The notes: generated from the sequence alone by a model not told the origin. Positions 1 through 5,470 are shown, counted from the stretch's first letter. The stretch is 5,845 nucleotides of DNA from JBMDXB01 sp048594975 (GCA_048594975.1 JBMDXQ010000112.1:1-5845), one strand, 5' to 3'. A program made the numbers and translations.

Positions 1-103
1 TGTAGCTGTCGGATCGACCCCGACTCACTACGCGCATTTCGCGTCGCCCTGCACTGGGGTAGGACCACAACCCAGGACAGAACGACGCCAGCGGTTTGGA
101 TAT

Positions 104-125
104 CCCAAGGCAAATCTGCCTTGGG
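104..125. repeat. 9-bp perfect inverted repeat (hairpin)
   Basis: The arms CCCAAGGCA (104-112) and TGCCTTGGG (117-125) are perfectly complementary around a 4-base loop. This is the strongest hairpin in the left flank. No T-run follows it on either strand, so it is not a standard intrinsic terminator. Confidence 0.7.
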
Positions 126-128
126 CCT

Positions 129-153
129 CGTCGGGTGTTCAAACCTACCGACG
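129..153. repeat. 6-bp inverted repeat next to the 9-bp hairpin
   Basis: The arms CGTCGG (129-134) and CCGACG (148-153) enclose 13 bases. It starts four bases after the 104-125 hairpin, so the two could form adjacent stems in a transcript or a compound protein-binding site. The loop contains GTTCAAACC, which resembles a tRNA T-loop, but the surrounding bases do not complete a tRNA. Confidence 0.5.
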
Positions 154-266
154 GTGTAAATCCAATATACTACAGATGTGCTGCGTCTGCAACTATTTTT
201 TGGATCGTCCGGGTCAGCGGGCCGTCCCTTCGCGCGGGGCAAAGTTGAGTCTACCGACATACTCCC

Positions 267-332
267 AGTACTTCCAAATGTACTGCCACGAAATCGTGGC
301 CCTGTGCGGTCTTTTCTGGCCCTTTGTGGCCC
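267..332. repeat. Tandem hairpins and GTGGCCC direct repeats, possible recombinase or arm-type binding sites
   Basis: Two inverted repeats lie back to back: AGTAC/GTACT (267-271 and 280-284), then GCCACGA/TCGTGGC (285-291 and 294-300). The second runs into three direct copies of a shared word: GTGGCCC at 296-302, TGGCCC at 317-322 and GTGGCCC at 326-332. The cluster lies about 70 bases from the break in the tRNA. Clusters of short direct repeats beside an attachment site are typical of integrase arm-binding sites, but I cannot see the integrase, so this role is only inferred. Confidence 0.45.
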
Positions 333-400
333 GGTGAGGACAAAGAAACACCAATAAATATCGGCATTTCCTTGCAGGGTGTGTGCTAGAGGTTTGTTTT

Positions 401-437
401 AGGAAACCGATGCTCTATCCTGCTGAGCTACGGGCGC
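401..437 (-). pseudogene. tRNA-Arg(CCT), 5' half only; interrupted at the anticodon loop
   Basis: Read on the minus strand from 437, the sequence gives a 7-base acceptor strand GCGCCCG, then TA, the D-stem GCTC with its D-loop and closing GAGC, then the anticodon stem and loop start ending TTTCCT. The anticodon CCT is at 401-403. This matches bacterial tRNA-Arg(CCT) up to the anticodon and two or three adenines beyond it. The expected continuation (ACCG, a T-arm with GTTCRA, and an acceptor strand CGGGCGC) is missing downstream: the next bases are AACAAACCTC. The gene is therefore split, most likely by integration of an element with crossover near the anticodon loop. A group I intron is known at this site in other bacteria, but its conserved core motifs were not found. 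Misassembly is also possible. Confidence 0.75.
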
Positions 438-450
438 GGAAAAACATTCA

Positions 451-456
451 ATTTTA
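451..456 (-). promoter_or_regulatory. -10 box upstream of the tRNA-Arg 5' half
   Basis: On the minus strand this reads TAAAAT (5 of 6 to TATAAT), 13 bases before the first tRNA base at 437. Transcription would start about 7 bases upstream of the mature 5' end. No good -35 box is seen, since the expected position falls in the GC-rich 3' end of apt. It would mean the tRNA had its own promoter behind apt. Confidence 0.35.
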
Positions 457-477
457 GCGCAGCCCTGCCGCCGTTCA

Positions 478-993
478 TCAGTACTGAAGCACCGCCGAGA
501 CGTTCTCTCCCGTCAGCCTGGCCCGGCCACCGAGTTCGATGAGCTCGATGAGGAAGGCTACGCCTTCCACCCTTCCGCGCGCCTGCTTCACCAGGTCGAC
601 CGTCGCGCGCGCCGTCCCACCGGTCGCAAGCAGGTCGTCGACGACCAGCACGGCCTGGCCGGGCTGCACGGCGTCGCGGTGCATCTCCAGCGTGTCGCTG
701 CCGTACTCGAGGTCGTAGCTGGCGCGAAGCGTCTCCGCCGGCAGCTTTCCCAGCTTGCGTACCGGCACGAAGCCGGCGCCGATGCGGTCGGCCACCGCCG
801 CCCCGAGGATGAAGCCGCGGCTTTCGATCCCGACGACGAGATCGATCCCGCGCGCAGTGTAGGGGGTGGCCATGGCATCGATGGTGATCCTGAAGCCGAG
901 CGGGTCCCTGAGCAGCGTCGTCACGTCGTAAAAGAGAATGCCGGCCTTGGGGAAGTCCGGCACGTGTCGGATCCGAGATTTGAGCTCCTGCAT
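478..993 (-). CDS. apt: Adenine phosphoribosyltransferase
   Basis: The 171-residue product is a full-length adenine phosphoribosyltransferase, a cytosolic purine-salvage enzyme that makes AMP and pyrophosphate from adenine and PRPP. Visible family marks are the N-terminal VPDFPKAGILFYDVTTLL block (residues 11-28), ESRGF (57-61), the RKLGKLP loop (79-85), the YDLEYGSDTLEMH catalytic loop (93-105) and the PRPP-binding VLVVDDLLATGGTA (115-128). The length is typical and no key residue is missing. The ATG start is supported by a GGTGAGGG ribosome binding site that overlaps the stop of the upstream acylphosphatase gene. The two genes are 6 bases apart and should be co-transcribed and translationally coupled. 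The stop codon lies 40 bases from the tRNA-Arg fragment on the same strand. Confidence 0.96.
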   Translation of the reverse strand: MQELKSRIRHVPDFPKAGILFYDVTTLLRDPLGFRITIDAMATPYTARGIDLVVGIESRGFILGAAVADRIGAGFVPVRKLGKLPAETLRASYDLEYGSDTLEMHRDAVQPGQAVLVVDDLLATGGTARATVDLVKQARGRVEGVAFLIELIELGGRARLTGENVSAVLQY

Positions 994-996
994 GCA

Positions 997-1004
997 CCCT
1001 CACC
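997..1004 (-). promoter_or_regulatory. Ribosome binding site of apt, overlapping the acyP stop
   Basis: The minus strand reads GGTGAGGG just before the apt ATG (993). The TGA inside it is the stop codon of the acylphosphatase gene, so ribosomes finishing acyP sit on the apt initiation site. This layout supports translational coupling and fixes the apt start. Confidence 0.6.
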
Positions 1005-1272
1005 GAATGGAAAACCCGATCGGCCGGCCGGTCGGCGCGAGCGGCTCCGCGTCGATCGCGTCGATCCGCGCGCCGGCAGGACCTCGCCAGAGCGCCCGCT
1101 CGATGCGCTCCACCGCCTCGGCATCTCCTTCCACGACCGCCTCGACGCGCCCGTCCTCGAGGTTGCGCACGTAGCCGTGGACGCCTTCGAGCGCCGCGTG
1201 ATCCTGGACAAAGTACCTGAAGCCCACGCCCTGCACGCGTCCGGACACCAGGAAGCGACGCGCCACGATCAT
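1000..1272 (-). CDS. acyP: Acylphosphatase
   Basis: The 90-residue product is a typical acylphosphatase, a small cytosolic enzyme that hydrolyses carboxyl-phosphate bonds such as those of acetyl phosphate or 1,3-bisphosphoglycerate. The signature GRVQGVGFRYF is at residues 11-21, with the phosphate-binding catalytic Arg19. The second motif GYVRNLEDGRVE (33-44) holds the catalytic Asn37, and the chain ends in the usual GFSIR. I chose the ATG at 1272 because it gives the standard family length; the open frame extends 28 residues further, but those look non-native (Arg/Pro-rich). No purine-rich ribosome binding site precedes this ATG, and a -10 box lies only 10 bases upstream, so the mRNA is probably almost leaderless. 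It is the first gene of an acyP-apt pair. Confidence 0.93.
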   Translation of the reverse strand: MIVARRFLVSGRVQGVGFRYFVQDHAALEGVHGYVRNLEDGRVEAVVEGDAEAVERIERALWRGPAGARIDAIDAEPLAPTGRPIGFSIR

Positions 1273-1282
1273 TGAGGGGGGA

Positions 1283-1291
1283 ATTATGTCA
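1283..1291 (-). promoter_or_regulatory. Extended -10 promoter for acyP-apt
   Basis: On the minus strand the sequence TGACATAAT is an extended -10 box (TGn plus CATAAT, 5 of 6). It ends 10 bases before the acyP ATG, so transcription should begin only about 3-5 bases upstream of the start codon. There is no clear -35, as is common with extended -10 promoters. A CACGTG palindrome (1290-1295) overlaps its upstream edge. Confidence 0.45.
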
Positions 1292-1302
1292 CGTGCGACG
1301 CG

Positions 1303-1326
1303 CCGCCGTGCGGTGTGCGACGGCGG
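1303..1326. repeat. 7-bp inverted repeat in the divergent promoter region
   Basis: The arms CCGCCGT (1303-1309) and ACGGCGG (1320-1326) enclose 10 bases. The repeat lies 12 bases behind the acyP -10 box, where a regulator could bind. GC-rich repeats of this size can occur by chance in such DNA, so a role is not established. Confidence 0.35.
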
Positions 1327-1352
1327 TGACGGGTGACGTCCCACGTGCTGAG

Positions 1353-1366
1353 GCACCGGCCGGTGC
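1353..1366. promoter_or_regulatory. Perfect 14-bp palindrome, candidate operator for the uricase-like gene
   Basis: GCACCGGCCGGTGC is a perfect 14-base palindrome. Its centre is 40 bases upstream of the expected transcription start of the uricase-like gene (about 1400), so it covers the -35 area. That is where a dimeric regulator would act. Uricase genes in some bacteria (HucR in Deinococcus) are controlled by MarR-family proteins binding palindromes at this position. No regulator gene is present in the window. Confidence 0.4.
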
Positions 1367-1384
1367 GGCGGCCGCGTGCCGACG

Positions 1385-1393
1385 TGCTACAGT
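1385..1393 (+). promoter_or_regulatory. Extended -10 promoter giving a leaderless mRNA
   Basis: TGC followed by TACAGT forms an extended -10 box, with TACAGT matching TATAAT at 4 of 6. The hexamer ends 6 bases before the ATG at 1400, so the predicted transcription start is the A of the start codon itself. This supports both a leaderless transcript and the choice of 1400 over the upstream in-frame GTG at 1376, which would lie upstream of the start of transcription. Confidence 0.5.
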
Positions 1394-1399
1394 CGGGGC

Positions 1400-2239
1400 A
1401 TGCCGGTGATTCGCGCCAGCAGCCAAGGCGAGTCGCGCGTGCGCATGCTCCGGATCGTTCGCCGCGGGGATCGGCACGACCCGCACGATTTGTCGGTGGC
1501 GTGCCGGCTGGAAGGCGACTTCGGCGCCGCATTCGAAGAGGGCCGTCCGGCGGGCCTGCTCCCCGGAGAGACGCTGAAGAACATCGTCTACCGCGTCGCC
1601 CGCGAGCAGGGCGAGGAGATAGAGCGCCTGGGGCTCGCGCTGTGCGACCGGCTCCTCAGGGAGTACCGGCAGCTCACCCGCGTGCGCGTAGAGGTGGGCG
1701 AGCAGCGCTGGGCACGGCTCGAGGCGGGAGGGAAGGTGCAGGGCCAGGCCTTTGCCGCCGGTCCAGCCGAGCGACGCACCGCTGCGGTGATGAGCAACGG
1801 CACGCGCACCGCGGTCGTGTCCGGGCTGGAGGACCTCGTGCTGATGCGCACGTCCGGGCTGGCCCCCTCCGGTCCGCGCCACGACGACACGAGCGGCCGA
1901 TCGGACGGCGTGCAGCCGCTGCTCGTCGCGGCCCTCTCGGCCCGGTGGAGTTACGCGACTTCCGAGGTGACGTTCGCGTCCTATCGTCATGGCGTGCGCT
2001 CCACGATCGTGGACACGTTCGTGTGGCACGCCGGCCGTTCCCTGCAGCACACGCTCTATAACATCGCGGACGTCGTGCTCGCCTCGTACCAGGAAATCAC
2101 CGAGATCTCGCTCGCGCTCCACGAGCGCCCGTACCGGCCGGCCGACCCGTTCGGCGCCGGCATCGACCACGACGAGGACCTGTTCGTCGCCCTCGATGAG
2201 CCGCTGGGCGTCGTTGAAGTGACTGTCGCGCGACAGTGA
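1400..2239 (+). CDS. Urate oxidase (uricase) family protein with substituted catalytic residues
   Basis: The 279-residue product matches cofactor-free urate oxidase over its full length: an N-terminal strand with SRVRML and GDRHDPHDLSV, LEGDFGAAF (37-45), ETLKNIVYRVARE (57-69), GLEDLVLMRTSG (142-153), SLQHTLYNIADVVLA (214-228), EITEISLAL (232-240) and a C-terminal VALDEPLGVVEVTV. It should fold as two tandem T-fold domains. Active uricases oxidise urate to 5-hydroxyisourate. From memory of the Aspergillus flavus enzyme, the key residues here look replaced: Lys10 by Glu11, Thr57 by Gly56, the NKH motif by ERP (242-244), and Arg176 probably by Gln172. Gln228 is kept (Gln216). The frame is intact, so it is not a simple pseudogene. 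It may be an inactive or re-purposed homologue. It diverges from acyP-apt. An alternative GTG start at 1376 would add eight residues. Confidence 0.85.
   Translation: MPVIRASSQGESRVRMLRIVRRGDRHDPHDLSVACRLEGDFGAAFEEGRPAGLLPGETLKNIVYRVAREQGEEIERLGLALCDRLLREYRQLTRVRVEVGEQRWARLEAGGKVQGQAFAAGPAERRTAAVMSNGTRTAVVSGLEDLVLMRTSGLAPSGPRHDDTSGRSDGVQPLLVAALSARWSYATSEVTFASYRHGVRSTIVDTFVWHAGRSLQHTLYNIADVVLASYQEITEISLALHERPYRPADPFGAGIDHDEDLFVALDEPLGVVEVTVARQ
2222..2237. repeat. Perfect 16-bp palindrome at the uricase-like stop codon
   Basis: ACTGTCGCGCGACAGT is a perfect palindrome covering the last codons of the uricase-like gene and the first base of its stop. It sits at the head of the 24-base convergent gap before the end of the BNR gene. 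In RNA it can form a 6-bp stem with a GCGC loop on either strand. No U-run follows, so it is not a classic terminator, but it could protect or punctuate both convergent transcripts. Confidence 0.5.
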
Positions 2240-2263
2240 GCCACCGCAACCCCCAACGCCAAC

Positions 2264-5200
2264 TCAGCGTCCCGTCTCCACAGCCGGCAGCTTCGCCTGT
2301 GCGAGAGCCCTGTTGAAGGCACCCAGGTCGGTACTGATCAGCGATTCGAGCCGCGCGAGCTCCTCGTCGAGCCGCGTCGAGAGTTTTTTGAACACCGCGT
2401 ACGCCTGATCCGTCGGCCGGCAGTCGCCGCTCTCGACCGTGCCCTGCAACGCCGCAAGCTTGTTGTTCAAGCGAATCGGGAAGTTCAACGGGTCCTGGTT
2501 ACTGCGGTTCCGATACTGGTAGATCTCGCCTTCGACCTCGGTGAGTCGTTCCGCGAGCGACGCCCCGTATTGCTTGAGGGCAGCATCGAACGTCTTGCCC
2601 GTGCGGTCGGCGACCTGCTCCTTGATCCTACGGATGCGAATCACGGCACCGTTGGCCTCGCTGACCCGCTCGTTGATTTGCCGGGCGAGCTTGAACTGCT
2701 CGAGCAAATCGGCGTCCGTCACGCCCGCCACGACGGTGTTCCGACGGATGTCGAAGTCCTGTGTCTTCGTGACGCCGTTTGCGGTGACCCTCACCTGGTA
2801 GTGCCCCGGGGGCGCCAGGGGGCCGTTCGTCGAGGCGGCCCACAGGATCAGCCCCGGAAAGCTCCGCGCCTCCGGGTACCGCATGTCCCACGTGAACCGA
2901 TTCATGCCCTGCCGGCCCGTGACACGCGCCGGCGGCCCGCCGCGTCTGCCCCCGCCCTCTTCCGGGTCCGGGTCGTCGCCTGCGCTGCCGCGGCCGCGGC
3001 CGGCCTCCCCCTCCGGCATGCTGGTGAACGTGCGGATGGAGCCGCCGGCGGCGTCGCGGATCTCGATGGTGACCTTGTCGGCCGGCTTCTGCAGAAAGTA
3101 GTCGACCGCCACGCCGCGGGAGACCGACCTCGTGGCGTCGGCCGGGTCGAAGAGCGCGAGCGGTTCGGTCGCGGTGGTGCGCGTGATCTGCCGCAGCAGA
3201 CTGATGTTATCGAGGACGTAGAACGAGCGGCCGTGCGTCCCGATGACGAGGTCGTCGTTCTTGGCCTGGATGCCGTGGACCGGCGTGGTCGGTAGCTCGA
3301 GCCGAAGCGACTGCCAGTACCCGCCGCCGTCGAACGAGACGTAGATCGAGGTCTCCGTTCCGAGGAAGAGCAGGCCCCGGCGTTTCGGATCCTCGCGGAT
3401 TGCGCGCGCGAAGTCGTCGCCGGGGATGCCGCCGACGATCTTCGTCCACGATCGTCCGTAGTCGCTGGTCTTGTAGACGTAGGGCGCGCGGTCCGACCGC
3501 TGGTAGCGGTTGCCGGCGAGGTAGGCGGTGCCGGCGTCGTGCGGAGACGCCTCGATGAGGCTGACGCGCGTGAACTCGGGGAGATCCGGCGGCGTGACCT
3601 TGAGCCACTCCCCTCCCCCGTCGCGCGTCACGTGCACGAGGCCATCGTCCGAGCCGGCCCAAATCACCCGCGGGTCGCGCGGGCTCGGCGCGAGCGTGAA
3701 GATGGTGGCATAGGTCTCGACGCCGGTCTGATCCAGCGTGATCGGGCCTCCCGACGGGCCGAGCGTCGCCGGGTCGGCCCGTGTCAGGTCGGGGCTGATG
3801 CGCTGCCAGGTCTGGCCTTCGTTGGTGGTCTTCCAGACGTGCTGCGAGGCGGCGTACAGCGTGTCCGGATCGGTCGGCGCGATGACGATGGGGAACGTCC
3901 ACTGGAAACGCTCGGCGATGTCCTTCGCCGAGAAGCCCATCGGGTTGTCCGGCCACACGTTGATGTTCCGCCGCTCGCCCGTCCGGCGGTTGACGCGCGT
4001 GAGCAGGCCGCCGTAACTGCCGGCGTAGAACACGTCGGTGTCCTGCGGGTCCGGCGCGATGTACCCGCTTTCGCCGCCCCCCACGGGGTAGAGGTCGCCG
4101 CCCGCACTGGGGAGGCACGCCGTGCTGTTGTCCTGCTGCGCGCCGCAGACGTGATAGGGCACGTGCGCGGTGATGAAGACGTTGTAGAACTGCGCCGTCG
4201 GATAGTCCTGCTCGGTCCAGCTCTCCCCACCGTTGATCGAAACGTTCGCGCCGCCGTCGTTGCTGTTGATCATGCGGCGCGGGTCGTTGGGCGCGATCCA
4301 CAGATCGTGATTGTCCCCGTGCGGCACGCGGATCGGACGGATCGACTTGCCGGCGTCAGTCGAGCGATAGAACCCGGTGTTGAGGATGTAGACCGTGTCC
4401 TTGGCCTGCGGATCGGCGTAGATGCGCGTGTAGTAGAACGCGCGTTGACGGAGGCGCCGCTCATCGTTCACCAACCGCCAGCTGCCGCCCGCGTCGTCGG
4501 AGACGAACACGCCGCCGGCCGCGGCCTCGATGACGGCGTAGACCCGGCTGGGATCCGCCGCGGACACGGCCACTCCGATCTTTCCCCAGACCGGGGCGGG
4601 CAGGCCCGGGTTGTTCGTCAACTCGGTCCAGGTCTTCCCACCATCGACCGTCTTGAACAACCCGCTGCCCGGGCCTCCGCTCGAGAGCGAGTGCGGCGTC
4701 CGGTAGACCTCCCAGAAGCCGGCGTAGAGCACCTCCGGATTCTTGGCGTCCATCGCCAGGTCGACGGCACCCGTCTTGTCGTTCCTGAAAAACGCCCGCG
4801 TCCAGTTCCTGCCGCCGTCGGTCGTCTTGAAGATGCCGCGTTCGGGGTTTGGCCCGTAGGGATCGCCGAGGGCCGCCACGTACGCGATGTCGGGATTTGA
4901 GGGGTGAACGCGGATGCGGCCGATCGCCTGCGTCTTCTCGAGGCCAGCATGGCTCCACGTCAGTCCGCCGTCGGTCGTCTTGTACACGCCATCGCCCTGG
5001 ATCACGTTGCCGCGCAGCGCCACCTCGCCCATGCCGACGTACACGACGTCCGGGTTGGACTCGGCGACCGCGATCGCGCCAACTGAGGACGTCTTCAGGA
5101 AACGGTCGGCGACGGGGCGCCATGTCTGTCCGGCGTCGGTCGTTTTCCAGACGCCGCCGCCGGTCGCGCCGAAGTAGTACTCGAACGGGCGCGAGGCGCT

Positions 5201-5404
5201 GCCCGCGACGGCGATGGATCGTCCTCCCCGCGCCGGCCCGATCGATCGCCAACGGAGGCCGGAGAACAGCGACGGATCGGCGCCGGCCGCCCGCGATACC
5301 GTCTGCGCGACGGCCGCTGGCGCAACGTCGATCGCCGCGAGTGCGGCGCCAGCGGCGACAAGTCCGAGGCATGTCACTGCATGTATGGTCGAACGACAGC
5401 GCAT
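2264..5404 (-). CDS. Secreted BNR/Asp-box beta-propeller protein (Sortilin/Vps10-like), 1046 residues
   Basis: This large exported protein has a signal peptide (basic RCR start, hydrophobic residues 9-25, likely cleavage after AVA at 33). Eleven Asp-box motifs (S/T-x-D-x-G-x-T-W type) follow near residues 88, 143, 194, 252, 302, 348, 389, 526, 593, 646 and 690. The sixth lacks the final Trp and the seventh and eighth have Asn for Asp. They imply one or two beta-propellers. The block HGDNHDLWIAPNDPRRM (362-378), two cysteines (420, 430) that could form a disulphide, a Gly/Arg/Asp/Glu-rich linker (799-828), a FlgD-like Ig domain around it (about 774-888) and a helical tail (893-1043) complete it. 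Similar proteins are often annotated as glycosyl hydrolases, but no sialidase active site is evident, and the ligand is unknown. The ATG at 5404 is chosen for its GAGGAG site and signal peptide; the frame extends 22 residues further. Confidence 0.9.
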   Translation of the reverse strand: MRCRSTIHAVTCLGLVAAGAALAAIDVAPAAVAQTVSRAAGADPSLFSGLRWRSIGPARGGRSIAVAGSASRPFEYYFGATGGGVWKTTDAGQTWRPVADRFLKTSSVGAIAVAESNPDVVYVGMGEVALRGNVIQGDGVYKTTDGGLTWSHAGLEKTQAIGRIRVHPSNPDIAYVAALGDPYGPNPERGIFKTTDGGRNWTRAFFRNDKTGAVDLAMDAKNPEVLYAGFWEVYRTPHSLSSGGPGSGLFKTVDGGKTWTELTNNPGLPAPVWGKIGVAVSAADPSRVYAVIEAAAGGVFVSDDAGGSWRLVNDERRLRQRAFYYTRIYADPQAKDTVYILNTGFYRSTDAGKSIRPIRVPHGDNHDLWIAPNDPRRMINSNDGGANVSINGGESWTEQDYPTAQFYNVFITAHVPYHVCGAQQDNSTACLPSAGGDLYPVGGGESGYIAPDPQDTDVFYAGSYGGLLTRVNRRTGERRNINVWPDNPMGFSAKDIAERFQWTFPIVIAPTDPDTLYAASQHVWKTTNEGQTWQRISPDLTRADPATLGPSGGPITLDQTGVETYATIFTLAPSPRDPRVIWAGSDDGLVHVTRDGGGEWLKVTPPDLPEFTRVSLIEASPHDAGTAYLAGNRYQRSDRAPYVYKTSDYGRSWTKIVGGIPGDDFARAIREDPKRRGLLFLGTETSIYVSFDGGGYWQSLRLELPTTPVHGIQAKNDDLVIGTHGRSFYVLDNISLLRQITRTTATEPLALFDPADATRSVSRGVAVDYFLQKPADKVTIEIRDAAGGSIRTFTSMPEGEAGRGRGSAGDDPDPEEGGGRRGGPPARVTGRQGMNRFTWDMRYPEARSFPGLILWAASTNGPLAPPGHYQVRVTANGVTKTQDFDIRRNTVVAGVTDADLLEQFKLARQINERVSEANGAVIRIRRIKEQVADRTGKTFDAALKQYGASLAERLTEVEGEIYQYRNRSNQDPLNFPIRLNNKLAALQGTVESGDCRPTDQAYAVFKKLSTRLDEELARLESLISTDLGAFNRALAQAKLPAVETGR

Positions 5405-5412
5405 CGCGTCAT

Positions 5413-5418
5413 CTCCTC
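5413..5418 (-). promoter_or_regulatory. Ribosome binding site of the BNR protein gene
   Basis: The minus strand reads GAGGAG 8 bases before the ATG at 5404. It decides the start, since the upstream in-frame ATG at 5470 has no such site and would place charged, Cys-containing residues in front of the signal peptide. Confidence 0.75.
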
Positions 5419-5438
5419 GGCAGGTGGGGAGTCTGCCG

Positions 5439-5470
5439 GTGCCGCACGGGGCCGCGTCACAGCGCGGCAC
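5439..5470. repeat. 7-bp inverted repeat in the leader of the BNR gene
   Basis: The arms GTGCCGC (5439-5445) and GCGGCAC (5464-5470) enclose 18 bases. It lies 35 bases or more upstream of the BNR start codon, in its probable leader or promoter. It could be an operator or a 5' hairpin. Just upstream on the minus strand a weak -10-like TAGCAT (5471-5476) is the best promoter candidate I see for this gene. Confidence 0.35.

Larger units (their letters stand above)
1..400. other. Non-coding, repeat-rich flank; probable edge of an integrated element
   Basis: I see no credible gene in this stretch on either strand. Two 60-base blocks (121-180 and 361-420) each count to about 48% GC, well below the coding sequence to the right. 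It holds several short inverted repeats (8-24, 30-44, 54-75, 104-125, 129-153, 267-284, 285-300) and three copies of a GTGGCCC-like word near 296-332. It begins exactly where a tRNA-Arg gene stops matching tRNA structure. The composition shift, absence of genes and tRNA boundary together suggest the end of an element integrated in the tRNA, with the rest lying left of the window. No integrase is visible here, so this is inference. Confidence 0.4.

Noticed and set aside
1..97. A distant 3' half of the tRNA starting at the AAACCG on the minus strand (92-97)
   Set aside because: AAACCG fits the anticodon 3' side, but the following bases have no GTTCRA T-loop and no acceptor strand complementary to GCGCCCG.
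100..160. A second tRNA on the plus strand, suggested by GTTCAAACC and a neighbouring stem
   Set aside because: The T-stem would have two mismatches, the neighbouring stem lacks U33 and a proper anticodon loop, and no acceptor or D-arm can be built.
190..203. A T6 run (196-201) as a transcription terminator
   Set aside because: No stable hairpin lies directly before the T-run on the plus strand, and on the minus strand it reads as an A-run.
251..367. A 38-codon open frame on the minus strand just past the tRNA break (ATG at 367, stop at 251)
   Set aside because: It is short, overlaps the hairpins and GTGGCCC repeats, has a poorly spaced ribosome site, and the product resembles nothing I know.
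80..400. A group I intron in the tRNA-Arg(CCT) anticodon loop, as known in some other bacteria
   Set aside because: The position is right and AAGGAAA (minus strand, 369-375) could pair with the 5' exon. However, I could not find the conserved core (a GACUAGA-like P7 strand and its AUAGUC partner, or the AACCUAAG-type joining region), and no 3' exon with a T-arm and matching acceptor appears within the window.
1..400. A CRISPR array or insertion-sequence ends in the left flank
   Set aside because: The repeats are short, unequally spaced and of different sequence; there are no repeat-spacer units, no terminal inverted repeats bounding a transposase, and no target duplication that I can see.
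1333..2061. A plus-strand frame overlapping the uricase-like gene in another phase
   Set aside because: It is rich in Arg, Ala and Pro with no recognisable motif; the uricase frame explains the whole stretch.
3539..4900. A 453-codon open frame on the plus strand inside the BNR gene
   Set aside because: It is a shadow of the high-GC minus-strand gene: the product is a low-complexity Arg/Val/Asp mix with no domain, while the opposite frame has clear repeats and a signal peptide.
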